This document shows, one piece after another, positions 17,648 to 26,836 of a DNA stretch of 64,000 nt; the first letter of the stretch is position 1, and every line of letters starts with the position of its first letter. This DNA is from JAPOXR01 sp963664715 (lineage in GTDB: Bacteria; Pseudomonadota; Alphaproteobacteria; Rhodobacterales; Rhodobacteraceae), in assembly GCA_963664715.2 (NCBI GenBank), contig CAXXUY010000016.1:255161-319160 (forward strand), written 5' to 3'. Position numbers and translations under genes: made by a program. A model generated the notes under the pieces. That model saw only the letters and a program-made list of their open reading frames with translations. It was not told where the DNA came from and made no database searches.

Positions 17648-19147
17648 ATGGATGATTTCGGGCATCCGCAGCATTATGATCAGGACCCGGGAGAGTTTTC
17701 CCTGCCGCCCGTCAGGCCGTGCAACATCGAGGCAGAGCAATCCCTGCTCGGCGCGATACTCTCGAACAATGATGTGTTTCACGAGGCTGCAGACGTTGTC
17801 AAGATTCACCACTTTTACGACCCGATTCACCAATTTCTTTTCAAGTTGATCAGCGAGAGAATTACACGGCACGCGATCGCCGACCCGCGAACACTGAAGC
17901 CGTTTGTCGACCAGGAACCTGGATTTGCTGAACTGGGCGGCGTCAACTACCTGATCAAGCTTCAGGATGCGGCAATCAGCGTGCACGCCGGCAAGCAGTA
18001 CGCACAGGAAATCTATCAACTGGCAATTCGACGGAAGCTCATCGACCTCTATTCCGAACTCGCGGATTCAGCGCGAAGTCCTCAGGTGGACACGTCAGCC
18101 GCCGACCTGATCGCCGATGCCGAGCAGAAGCTCTACGCGATCGGGGAATCCGGCGAAGGAAATATCGGATTCCAGTCTTTCGTCATGTCGATGACCGGCG
18201 CGGTTGCCGCGGCAAGGACAGCCATGGAGCGTCCGACCGGATTGTCAGGACTCTCGACGGGCTTCATCGAAATCGACCGGAAACTGGGAGGGTTGCAGAA
18301 GGCCGATCTCGTCATACTCGCCGGCAGGCCGGGAATGGGCAAGACTGCTCTTGCCACCAACATCGCCTACAATGTCGCGCGCGCATTCTCGGGACATGGT
18401 GATGGCGAGACATCAGGCGGCTATGTCGGCATGTTTTCGCTGGAGATGCCATCCTCCCAACTGGCTGCCAGAATACTGGCTGCGAATTCCGAGATACCGA
18501 TCTCGAAGGTTCGGACGGGGGATATCGGTGTCAAGGATCTTGAGAACTATACCAATGCTGCGCGGAATCTTCAGTCCTGTCCGATTTATATCGACGATTC
18601 ACCGGCGCTACCCATTTCCCAGTTGGCGGTCAGGGCCCGGCGGCTGAAGGAAACTGCAGGGCTTGACCTCCTCATCGTCGACTATCTTCAACTCGTCCTG
18701 TCAACTGACACACGCGAGAGCAAGGTCTACCAGGTGGCAGAGATCACACGAAGCCTGAAGGCCATCGCCAAGGAATTGAACATACCCGTCGTTGCGCTTT
18801 CCCAGCTGTCGAGGTCAGTGGAAGGCAGGGAGGTCAAGAAACCCCAACTCTCCGACCTCCGTGACTCGGGTTCGATTGAACAGGATGCAGATATCGTCAT
18901 GTTCGTGTATCGTAAGGAGTATTACGTTGAGCAGGAGAAACCTGACGAATCCGATGAGGCGGAGATCGTCAAATGGCAAAAGAAAATGGATGACGTCTCG
19001 GGTCGGGCAGAACTGATAGTCGCCAAGCATCGGCAAGGCCCGACAGGAACGATCAACCTGAGTTATGACGCCAAGTTCACACAATTTGGAAATGCGCCGA
19101 AGTCTGGCTATACCGACCCCCATGAAGAGGGAAGGGCCGCGTCCTGA
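17648..19147 (+). CDS. dnaB: Replicative DNA helicase
   Basis: The 499-residue helicase has the N-terminal dimerising domain (NIEAEQSLLGAILSNNDVF), a linker, and the RecA-like ATPase with Walker A AGRPGMGKTA and Walker B LLIVDYLQL. LSQLSRSVEGREVKKPQLSDLRDSGSIEQDAD is cut here to its known role: it holds motif H3/H4 of DnaB. The start at ATG17648 is preceded by GGAGG at six bases; a TTG six codons upstream is less likely. No intein is seen. Confidence 0.95.
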   Translation: MDDFGHPQHYDQDPGEFSLPPVRPCNIEAEQSLLGAILSNNDVFHEAADVVKIHHFYDPIHQFLFKLISERITRHAIADPRTLKPFVDQEPGFAELGGVNYLIKLQDAAISVHAGKQYAQEIYQLAIRRKLIDLYSELADSARSPQVDTSAADLIADAEQKLYAIGESGEGNIGFQSFVMSMTGAVAAARTAMERPTGLSGLSTGFIEIDRKLGGLQKADLVILAGRPGMGKTALATNIAYNVARAFSGHGDGETSGGYVGMFSLEMPSSQLAARILAANSEIPISKVRTGDIGVKDLENYTNAARNLQSCPIYIDDSPALPISQLAVRARRLKETAGLDLLIVDYLQLVLSTDTRESKVYQVAEITRSLKAIAKELNIPVVALSQLSRSVEGREVKKPQLSDLRDSGSIEQDADIVMFVYRKEYYVEQEKPDESDEAEIVKWQKKMDDVSGRAELIVAKHRQGPTGTINLSYDAKFTQFGNAPKSGYTDPHEEGRAAS

Positions 19148-19237
19148 TGGCGTCCCGCATGATGTCCGGAAGAACATTGCGCAACGACGAAAATCGCACG
19201 GGATGACGCTCGCCGGTCCAGGAATTGTTGACGTCCT

Positions 19238-20281
19238 ATGGCAAAGGCCAATCTGACAATCAGCCTGGAAGCAATTGCGGACAACTGGCGGAGTCTGGAT
19301 CGCCTCACTTCGATCGAATCGGAAACAGCAGCAGTCGTTAAGGCCGATGGTTACGGTCTGGGTGCGGCAATGGTCGCTCAAGCCCTGGCGAAATGCGGCG
19401 TTCGGACTTTTTTTGTTGCACTGGCCGAGGAAGGCTCCGCCCTTCGAGACTCATTGGGAACCGGTGCCGAGATATTCGTGCTGTCCGGATACCTGCCTGG
19501 CGACGGTTCACTCGTTGCGGGCTTCGACCTGATTCCCGTCATCAACTCCGTTCAACAGTTCTCGACATTCCGGGCAGACCATCCGGGGCAGCCATTTGCA
19601 CTGCAAGTCGACACCGGCATGAATCGGCTCGGCATGGAGCAGACCGAGTTTCGATCGATTCGCGGGGAATTGTCGGCATCCATGCCCGTACTGGTTATGA
19701 GTCACCTGGCCTGCGCAGATGAACCAGATAACCCGCTGAACGACTGGCAGCTCCGCGAGTTTGCAGACATGACCGGTGGAATGCGTACCCGCAGATCGCT
19801 GTCTGCGACAGGTGGAATGCTCCTGGGGAGTGATTATCACTTCGACTTGTGCAGACCTGGAATAGGGTTGTATGGCGGTCTGCCGTTTACCGGCGCAAGA
19901 CAGGTGGTGCAGCTCAGTCTCCCGGTCATACAAGTTCGCGATGTCAATCCCGGTGAAATTGTCGGTTATGGCGCGGATTGGTCGGCACCGTCGCACACCC
20001 GGGTCGCAACCCTGTCCGCCGGTTACGCTGACGGGATATGGCGGTACCTGGGTCGCGACCTTGCCCTTTATGCCGGTGACGTCCCGTGCAAGGTCGTAGG
20101 AAGAATCTCGATGGATCTCTTGACGGTAGATGTCAGCAGCCTTTCAACGGTTCCGGATTCTCTGCAATTGCTGGGTCAATACCAGACGATCGATGAATTG
20201 GCCGACAATGCATCAACCATCGGTTACGAAGTCCTGACGAGCCTCGGCAACCGCTACGAAAGGGAATACGGCATTGAATGA
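19238..20281 (+). CDS. alr: Alanine racemase
   Basis: The 347-residue PLP enzyme interconverts L- and D-alanine for peptidoglycan. Lys35 in VVKADGYGLG is the PLP lysine, and the catalytic tyrosine is in SAGYADGIW near the C-terminal domain. DTGMNRLGM and FDLCRPGIGLYGG are further family blocks. It follows dnaB by 90 bases and its stop abuts or overlaps the MlaE-like gene, giving a dnaB-alr-mlaE-mlaF order. Confidence 0.94.
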   Translation: MAKANLTISLEAIADNWRSLDRLTSIESETAAVVKADGYGLGAAMVAQALAKCGVRTFFVALAEEGSALRDSLGTGAEIFVLSGYLPGDGSLVAGFDLIPVINSVQQFSTFRADHPGQPFALQVDTGMNRLGMEQTEFRSIRGELSASMPVLVMSHLACADEPDNPLNDWQLREFADMTGGMRTRRSLSATGGMLLGSDYHFDLCRPGIGLYGGLPFTGARQVVQLSLPVIQVRDVNPGEIVGYGADWSAPSHTRVATLSAGYADGIWRYLGRDLALYAGDVPCKVVGRISMDLLTVDVSSLSTVPDSLQLLGQYQTIDELADNASTIGYEVLTSLGNRYEREYGIE

Positions 20282-21077
20282 GAACAGCATGGCGGCCGTC
20301 AAGGGCTGGATGTCGGCTCCGGTCGGGATCGGCCGTACGACGATCCGGATCTGCGCTGCTGTCGGCAGCATCACAATTTTCTCGATCGACGCCGTGAGCC
20401 ATGTTGTTCGGCCGCCCTTCTACTTTCGCGAGCTCTGGAAGGCGATTCTGAACATAGGTTTCTACAGCCTACCGATAGTCGGGCTTACGGCCCTGTTTGC
20501 CGGAGCAGCACTGGCGCTGCAGATTCATGCAGGCAGTTCAAGGCTGAGTTCCGATACTGCCGTGCCGGTGATCGTGGCAATCGGAGTGGTCAGGGAACTC
20601 GGTCCTGTTCTTTGCGGACTTATCGTTGCCGGGAGGGTTGCCTCATCCATCGGCGCGGAAATCGCCACGATGAAGGTTACCGACCAGATCGATGCCATTC
20701 GGACACTTTCGACCAACCCGACAAAGTTCCTGGTTGTGCCGAGGGTAGTCGCTGCAACGGTCGTGATGCCGGCACTCACGGGCATAGGCGACATAATCGG
20801 AATACTCGGAGGATTCCTCGTCGGCACGAGACGTCTCGACTTCAACCCGGACCTCTACGTGGACTTTACCGTCAGGTTCCTGGTCACGTCTGATGTCGTC
20901 TCGGGCCTGGTGAAGGCCGCCGTCTTCGGATTCATCATCTCGGTCGTCGGCTGCTATTTCGGCACGAATTCCGGCCAGGGAGCACAAGGTGTGGGCCGGG
21001 CGACAACAAACTCGGTGGCCGTGGCGTCGGTGCTGATCATTGCCGCCAACTACATCATGACCGAATTGTTCTTCTGA
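20274..21077 (+). CDS. mlaE: MlaE-like phospholipid ABC transporter permease
   Basis: The 267-residue membrane protein has the MlaE core: REL-GPVLCGLIVAGRVASSIGAEIATMKVTDQIDA is represented by GPVLCGLIVAGRVASSIGAE near 105-124, which contains the conserved coupling helix. MlaEF moves phospholipids between inner membrane and periplasm for outer membrane lipid asymmetry. The TTG at 20274 has AGGGA upstream and overlaps alr; ATG20289 is an alternative. No mlaD, mlaC or mlaB follows. Confidence 0.9.
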   Translation: MNENSMAAVKGWMSAPVGIGRTTIRICAAVGSITIFSIDAVSHVVRPPFYFRELWKAILNIGFYSLPIVGLTALFAGAALALQIHAGSSRLSSDTAVPVIVAIGVVRELGPVLCGLIVAGRVASSIGAEIATMKVTDQIDAIRTLSTNPTKFLVVPRVVAATVVMPALTGIGDIIGILGGFLVGTRRLDFNPDLYVDFTVRFLVTSDVVSGLVKAAVFGFIISVVGCYFGTNSGQGAQGVGRATTNSVAVASVLIIAANYIMTELFF

Positions 21078-21079
21078 TC

Positions 21080-21859
21080 ATGAATGGTTCGGCCAACTCG
21101 ATGCCCGCCGCCCCGGAGAAACCGGTGATCGAACTTCGGAATGTCACCAAGTCGTTTGGTGACAATCCTGTCCTGCGCGGGGTCAGTCTCGAAATTGCGC
21201 AGGGTGAGAGTTTTGCGTTGATAGGAGTTTCGGGTGCCGGGAAATCCGTGATCCTGAAATGCGTGCTCGGGCTTGTTACCTGTGACAGCGGAACGATCGC
21301 TGTTGGCGGCAAGAAACCGACCCTTTCCAATATTGCGGGCGGTGCAAGGATCGGAATGCTGTTTCAGGGTGCCGCACTTTTCGACTCGATGACGGTCTTT
21401 GAGAATGTCGCGTTTCAACTCGTTCGTGGACCGGACAAGTTACCGCCGGATGCAGCCCGCGAGGTTGCAAAGGTGAAGCTCCAAAGGGTGGGATTGGATT
21501 CGGACGTCCTTGATCTGTTTCCGTCCGAGTTGTCAGGCGGCATGCAAAAGCGGGCCGGACTTGCCCGGGCGATAGCAACAGACCCTGACATCCTGTTCTT
21601 CGATGAACCGACTACCGGCCTCGATCCGATCAGGGCCGCAAGGATCAACCAGCTCATTCGCGGAATTGTACTCGAAAGTGGTACGACCGCCGTGACGATT
21701 ACGCACGACATGTCGAGTGTCAGGGCAATCGCATCCAGGGTTGCACTTCTGCATGAAGGTGAAATCGAATGGACAGGATCGGCAGATAAACTCGACACTT
21801 CCGAGAACGTCCTGCTTCGCCAGTTCGTTGGAGGTTCGGCAGACGGCCCGTTGGGTTGA
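21080..21859 (+). CDS. mlaF: MlaF-like phospholipid ABC transporter ATPase
   Basis: The 259-residue ATPase has Walker A GVSGAGKSV, the signature LSGGMQKRAGLARAIA typical of MlaF-type lipid transporters, and Walker B ILFFDEPTTGLDP. It starts two bases after mlaE and should power it. The substrate-binding MlaD component must be coded elsewhere, or the pair may work with another MCE protein. Confidence 0.92.
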   Translation: MNGSANSMPAAPEKPVIELRNVTKSFGDNPVLRGVSLEIAQGESFALIGVSGAGKSVILKCVLGLVTCDSGTIAVGGKKPTLSNIAGGARIGMLFQGAALFDSMTVFENVAFQLVRGPDKLPPDAAREVAKVKLQRVGLDSDVLDLFPSELSGGMQKRAGLARAIATDPDILFFDEPTTGLDPIRAARINQLIRGIVLESGTTAVTITHDMSSVRAIASRVALLHEGEIEWTGSADKLDTSENVLLRQFVGGSADGPLG

Positions 21860-22558
21860 GTGCTGACTTCAGGCAATCGATGCAGGCATCAAAGCCAAGC
21901 GGCGGCCCGGAACGAGTTTCGGAGCACGGCACCTGGCAGCGGTCCGGCAACAAGGGCTGGTGGAGCCAACGCAACTGCTTGGGCATTGGGCAGCAGGCAG
22001 ACACGACCTCGACAGACCTTGCTGCATCATGAGACCGGCAGTATCGACACTCGCGATCACGGGTCCACGAGACGAACTGACCGTGGTGGCACCCTCCCCG
22101 GCACTGTGAATTTGCGCCGCAGGATCGACGCATGCCTGTTTATCCGAACAACCGCGCGCTGAGGGCGGCAGAACCGGTTGATTCCATTATGGGATTGAAT
22201 CCTTCTCGGTAAGTCCGCCCGATCAAATGCATCCAGAAGCCGTCCAGGAAGGATCGACAGCAATGGCCGCATTGCGAGCCAGTGTTGACCTATCTTCATC
22301 CATGGTTGCCAGAGTCATCAACAGTTCACATCGTGCCGATTTGACGTGACCGGCGATACCGGCCATGTTTCCGGACATCCGGCTGCCGGACGACCGGATG
22401 CAAGGCCAAGGAACCGCCGCACATCGAAGGTGGTTGGATCCCGGTTGATTGAAAGAGTTGTCTATCGCCATCATCAATGCAAAAAGACCCAGCGAATTGC
22501 CGAACCAGGTGACATGCTCTTGGACCAGCGGCCTGTATGAACACTCGATGAGGCCCAG
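21860..22558. other. 0.7-kb stretch without a recognisable gene
   Basis: Between mlaF and cvpA there are only short open frames (up to about 100 codons) on both strands, none of which resembles a family I know. No RNA gene or terminator stands out. In related genomes as I remember them radA often sits next to cvpA; I looked for its zinc-finger start and its RecA motifs here in translation and did not find them. The stretch could be eroded coding sequence or a long untranslated region. Confidence 0.45.
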
Positions 22559-23131
22559 ATGGGTGACTTCAACTACTTTGATCTGATTTCTGCCGGAATC
22601 ATAGTCGTTTCTGCGATCTTCGCGTACGCCAGGGGCATAGTTCGAGAAGTCACATCGATTGCCGTATGGGTTGTTTCAGCAATCATCGCCTACATTGCCG
22701 CTCCCAGCGCACTTCCTTTTGTAGGGCAGATTCCCGTCCTGGGCGAATTCCTGAAGGACAGTTGCCAGCTATCGGTGATTGCAGCTTTCACGATTGCGTT
22801 TTCGATAACCCTGATCATCCTGACAATTACGGCCGCCGCACTCGTCCGGGTCGCGAGCCTTCCGGCGGTAAGCGCCATCAACCAGGGTGTAGGAATAATC
22901 TTCGGCGTGCTTCGCGGCGCGCTAGTGATCGTGATCATCCTTGCCGCCAACGACGTCCTCTTCGCTACAGAACAGACCCCAACGACAATCTCGGAGTCGC
23001 GATCGGCAGAGTTGCTTCATGGCGCGAAGGTGGCCGTACTGCAACTTATCCCGGCCGACACACCGGAATGGCTGGAAGACATCTACGGCAACGCGATGAC
23101 CATCTGCGCTCCCGGTCCAGTCGAAACTTGA
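22559..23131 (+). CDS. cvpA: CvpA family membrane protein
   Basis: The 190-residue protein has four hydrophobic helices and the family start FNYFDLISAGIIVVSAIFAY followed by the conserved RG-hinge ARGIVREVTSIAVW. CvpA proteins are linked to colicin V production and envelope homeostasis; their molecular role is unclear. It usually precedes purF, but here the next gene is an SDR and purF is not in the window. Confidence 0.9.
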   Translation: MGDFNYFDLISAGIIVVSAIFAYARGIVREVTSIAVWVVSAIIAYIAAPSALPFVGQIPVLGEFLKDSCQLSVIAAFTIAFSITLIILTITAAALVRVASLPAVSAINQGVGIIFGVLRGALVIVIILAANDVLFATEQTPTTISESRSAELLHGAKVAVLQLIPADTPEWLEDIYGNAMTICAPGPVET

Positions 23132-23181
23132 ATGCCGTGCCGGCCGGTCGCTTGATCAGTGCAATTCTGGCGCGTGTTGCT

Positions 23182-23201
23182 GAGCCCGCCCGGGCAGGCT
23201 C
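23182..23201. repeat. GC-rich palindrome after cvpA
   Basis: GAGCCCGCC/CGGGCAGGCTC is an inverted repeat of 20 bases with a central CCCGGG and one imperfect pair. It sits 50 bases after the cvpA stop and 50 before the SDR start. It could end the cvpA transcript, but no T-run follows, so intrinsic termination is unproven. Confidence 0.4.
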
Positions 23202-23251
23202 GGCGAGGATGAGGTGTTCATTGGCCGCGGCATCCTCGAGGCAGGTCCAAA

Positions 23252-23956
23252 TTGCCTGAAGGATCGACGGTTCAACGCGAAAAAGTGGCACTTGTGACCG
23301 GGGCGTCACGAGGCCTGGGCAGGGCAATTGCAGAACGACTCGCAGTGGACCAATTCCACGTTGTTGCAACTGCTCGGACGGAAGGAGCACTTGCCGAACT
23401 GGCAGGCATCGTCAGCCGGGCGGGTGGCCAGGCAACATACGTTGCCGCCGACATCACTTCCAGTGCCGGAATGCGAGAGCTCTGCCGCTCAATCTACGAC
23501 AATTGGGGGCGGCTGGACGTCTTGGTGCACGCGGCAGTCCATGCGCCCCCTCTCTCACCGGTCGCGCATGGTGACATCCGGGATTTCAGGATGGCGCTGG
23601 AGATCAACTGCATTGCGACATTTGAGCTCATTACCCTTGTCACTCCACTGCTCAACCAGGCGGGCAGTGCAAGGGCGGTGTTTTTCGAGGACGACCGCGC
23701 CGGTTGCAAGTTCTTTGGTGCCTATGGAGGAACCAAGGCCATGCAGATTGCGCTGGCTCGAAGTTGGCAGAAAGAAACAGGAAAGAACTCCGGACTGAGC
23801 GTTGTCGTTCTGGAGCCGCGCCCGATGGCAACTGAAACCCGACGGCGCTTTTTCCCCGGTGAAGACCGGTCCCGACTTGTTACGCCTGAAGCCGAGGCAG
23901 ACCGGCTCTATCATCTCCTGGTTGCCGGAATTGTTCCTGCGGATGATCGGCCTTAG
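23252..23956 (+). CDS. SDR family NAD(P)-dependent oxidoreductase
   Basis: The 234-residue protein has the classical short-chain dehydrogenase cofactor motif TGASRGLG (residues 16-23) and a catalytic Y-G-G-T-K (YxxxK) in GAYGGTKAMQ. The usual catalytic serine segment is altered (ARAVFFEDDRAG), so activity is uncertain. The start is unclear: a TTG at 23252 is the only early start in frame. Similar SDR genes often follow cvpA-purF in relatives, which makes the missing purF noticeable. Its end overlaps the end of der on the opposite strand by four bases. Confidence 0.82.
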   Translation: MPEGSTVQREKVALVTGASRGLGRAIAERLAVDQFHVVATARTEGALAELAGIVSRAGGQATYVAADITSSAGMRELCRSIYDNWGRLDVLVHAAVHAPPLSPVAHGDIRDFRMALEINCIATFELITLVTPLLNQAGSARAVFFEDDRAGCKFFGAYGGTKAMQIALARSWQKETGKNSGLSVVVLEPRPMATETRRRFFPGEDRSRLVTPEAEADRLYHLLVAGIVPADDRP

Positions 23957-25329
23957 CGCGGCTGGGGAGCAAAGGGGTTCTTTTCGGAACGGGACCTGAG
24001 ATAGATCCTGATTGGCGTCCCGTCGAATCCGAAGGCCTGGCGCAGACCGTTCTTCAGGTACCTCCTGTAACCGGTAGGAACATGCCGGGGATGTGAGCAC
24101 ATTGCCACGAAACTCGGGGGGCGGGACTTGGCCTGCGTCATGTAGCGGAACCGAATTGGCCTGCCGCGCACCGCTGGTGGCGGATGGTTGCGGGTCATGT
24201 CCTCGAGCCACCTGTTGAGCAGTCCTGTCGAGACGCGACGGTTCCAGATGGACCAGACGCTCAGAACAGCAGCATGCAGTTCTTCCATGCCCTCACCTGT
24301 CAATGCAGAAACGGTCACGACGGGAGTTCCCCTGATTTCGGGCAACCGGTCTTCGACCCGCTCCGTTATCCTGGCAAGACATTGTTGCCGGTTCCTTACG
24401 GTGTCCCATTTGTTGACGGCTATCACGACCGGGCGTCCCTCCCTTTCGGCCAGGTCTGCTATTCTCAGATCCTGCACTTCCAAGGGAATGGCAACGTCGA
24501 GCAAGAGAACAACTGTCTCCGCAAACCGGATGGCGGCAAGCGAATCTGCGACGGAGATCTTTTCAACTGTTTCGACGATGCGGGACCGCTTTCGCATGCC
24601 GGCAGTATCGTGAATCAGCATCCTTGAAGCGAACCAGTTGACGTCCAGTCCGATTGAGTCCCTCGTCGTTCCAGGCTCAGTTCCTGTTACCAGCCGGTCT
24701 TCGCCAATGATTCGATTGATCAAGGAGGACTTTCCGGCATTCGGTCGGCCGACGACAGCGATCCTGAGTGGACGGCCTGTGTCATTTTCAACCGGACCTG
24801 CCGTAGCGGGCACCCGATCGGCCCGGCTTTCAAGTTCGACAAGCAATTCACCCATGACGGCAAGCAGTTCACCGATCCCGTCTCCATGCTCGGCTGAAAT
24901 CCCGACCGGCGAACCGAACCCGAACTCATATGCTTCCAGGCACCCTTCAAGTCCAGCAGACCCTTCGCACTTGTTGCCTGCCAGAATTATCGGTTTTGAA
25001 GTCTTGCGCAGGATCTCGGCGACCTCTCGATCCCCAGGCAATACTCCATCGCGTGCATTGAACAGGAAAATACAGGCATCTGACATTGCCACGGCATGTT
25101 CGGTAGCCCTGCGAATGTCTGCTTCGAGTTCCCCGGTCCGGGCCACTTCCATGCCAGCGGTGTCAAGGACCGAAACGCTATGGATGCCCAAGGCCAGATC
25201 ACCGACACGGTAGTCGCGTGTGACCCCCGGCGAGTCATTGACCAGCGCCAGCCGCTTGCCAATCAACCGGTTGAAAAGCGTCGACTTTCCCACATTTGGT
25301 CTGCCGACGATTGCAATCTTTGTTCCCAT
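23953..25329 (-). CDS. der: Ribosome-associated GTPase Der (EngA)
   Basis: The 458-residue protein has two tandem GTPase domains, the Der hallmark: G1 motifs GRPNVGKST near 8-16 and GRPNAGKSS near 195-203, DTAGM switch motifs in both, and NKCE and NKWD base-recognition motifs. A C-terminal KH-like domain follows. Der is needed for 50S subunit assembly. It follows bamB with a 43-base gap, the common yfgM-bamB-der order. Confidence 0.95.
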   Translation of the reverse strand: MGTKIAIVGRPNVGKSTLFNRLIGKRLALVNDSPGVTRDYRVGDLALGIHSVSVLDTAGMEVARTGELEADIRRATEHAVAMSDACIFLFNARDGVLPGDREVAEILRKTSKPIILAGNKCEGSAGLEGCLEAYEFGFGSPVGISAEHGDGIGELLAVMGELLVELESRADRVPATAGPVENDTGRPLRIAVVGRPNAGKSSLINRIIGEDRLVTGTEPGTTRDSIGLDVNWFASRMLIHDTAGMRKRSRIVETVEKISVADSLAAIRFAETVVLLLDVAIPLEVQDLRIADLAEREGRPVVIAVNKWDTVRNRQQCLARITERVEDRLPEIRGTPVVTVSALTGEGMEELHAAVLSVWSIWNRRVSTGLLNRWLEDMTRNHPPPAVRGRPIRFRYMTQAKSRPPSFVAMCSHPRHVPTGYRRYLKNGLRQAFGFDGTPIRIYLRSRSEKNPFAPQPR

Positions 25330-25372
25330 ATTGACAGAATTCTTTTTCTGTCTGCTCGACCGTTCCCGTTGC

Positions 25373-26737
25373 TTACCTGAAGGCGACGAGATTGCCTTGC
25401 TGACTCACGACATAAAGAACCCCGTTCACAATTATGGGGCTGCTCGCCGCTCCTCCTGCCAGTGGTGCAGACCCGAGTAGCCCGCCCGTTGTCGGATCAA
25501 ACTGTCGGATCATGCCATCGCTGGATGCAACGATCAGGCGACCTCCTGCAAGAATTGGTCCGTAGTTTGCAAACACGGCTTTTCTTCTGGTCAGCCGTTG
25601 CCGCTTGAATTCAGGTAGAGGGGCGGACCAGATTCGTTCGCCCGACTCTGCATCGAGACGAACGAGTTCGGCAGCGTCAGAAACCAGGAAGATTGAATCT
25701 CCCACTGGCCAGACCGGACTGTACGAGCCTTCCCTCACGGTCCATTTTGCCTGCCCGTTGCCCAAGTCGACCGCGGACATGGTCCCGGCCTGGTTGGCAG
25801 CGTAAATCGTGTTGCCATCGATGACTGGTCCACCTGATATGGCTGTCAGCGACGAACGTGCGGCTGCACCTCTGGAGCCACCAATCTTGGTCGACCAGAC
25901 TTCAAGACCTGTATTCGAGCTGACGGCCTGGATCGTTCCGGACGGATAGGGAAGAACGACAACCTCGCCCGCAACTGCAGGTGCTGCCCCGCTCGTAATG
26001 TTGGCATCTGCCTCCGCACTCTCCCAGCGCCAGCGCAGCCGCCCGTTTGTACGATCGATGGCCCAGGCCCTGCTGTCCTGTGTCACGACATAGACGAGTT
26101 CACCTGACGCGGCGGGAGCCAATGTTGCCGGAGCGTCGAATTTCTGTACCCAGAAGCGATCTCCGGACACGGCGTTCATTGCATGCAGTTCACCGAATCC
26201 GGTGGTTGCGAACAGAATTCCGTCACTGTAGGCCAATCCTCCGCTGGAGGCATCGCCAGCCCCCTCGCCGACGGGAATCAGGCTCCGGGACCAGACGGTC
26301 TTTCCTTCAGTTGTAAGCGCGGTCACGCGCGATTGAGCGTCCATTGCAAAGATCAGGCCGCCAGCAAAGACCGGTGTTGCTGTCAACCGTTGTCGCCTGT
26401 CACTTCCCTTGCCGATCGACACCGACCAGAGTTGCGAAAGACGGCTGGCAAGCGCAATATTCTCGACCCGGGAACCCATTGTCCCGTTTACATGAGTCCA
26501 CGAGTTGAGGCTTCTTGGCGCAGGAATCGCCAACGGACGCAACTGGTTTCCGTCCGCCTCAAAAACCAGGTCAACGACTTGATCATCCCCGGGCCCGGAT
26601 ACGAATTCGGTGGACTTGGACAGCGGAACGCGAACATCGATACGCTTGCCCGGCAGCACATCTTCCCTTTCGGAACAGCCTGCAACCGATACTCCCAAGA
26701 GTGCTACGACAGCCAGTCTCGCGACTCCAGCACGCAT
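25373..26737 (-). CDS. bamB: Outer membrane assembly lipoprotein BamB
   Basis: From ATG26737 the 454-residue product begins with a lipoprotein signal ending in the lipobox VSVAGC, then a PQQ-type beta-propeller with repeated G-x-x-W-blade motifs (for example GRLRWRWES, GLEVWSTK, GQAKWTV, GERIWSAP). BamB helps the BamA complex insert outer membrane proteins. A start 18 codons upstream (26791) is also open, but would bury the signal peptide. Confidence 0.9.
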   Translation of the reverse strand: MRAGVARLAVVALLGVSVAGCSEREDVLPGKRIDVRVPLSKSTEFVSGPGDDQVVDLVFEADGNQLRPLAIPAPRSLNSWTHVNGTMGSRVENIALASRLSQLWSVSIGKGSDRRQRLTATPVFAGGLIFAMDAQSRVTALTTEGKTVWSRSLIPVGEGAGDASSGGLAYSDGILFATTGFGELHAMNAVSGDRFWVQKFDAPATLAPAASGELVYVVTQDSRAWAIDRTNGRLRWRWESAEADANITSGAAPAVAGEVVVLPYPSGTIQAVSSNTGLEVWSTKIGGSRGAAARSSLTAISGGPVIDGNTIYAANQAGTMSAVDLGNGQAKWTVREGSYSPVWPVGDSIFLVSDAAELVRLDAESGERIWSAPLPEFKRQRLTRRKAVFANYGPILAGGRLIVASSDGMIRQFDPTTGGLLGSAPLAGGAASSPIIVNGVLYVVSQQGNLVAFR

Positions 26738-26836
26738 AGCATCGACATCCCCGCCCCAACTCAATCTGCCGACTGTACCACGTATTTTCATATTGCCTGG
26801 TTTCTCCCGGACCTCATCACCATGACCTGCTTGTCA

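Noticed and set aside
21860..22162. A 100-codon plus-strand frame after mlaF as a small gene
   Set aside because: It has no start context or family resemblance, and overlapping frames of like length exist on both strands.
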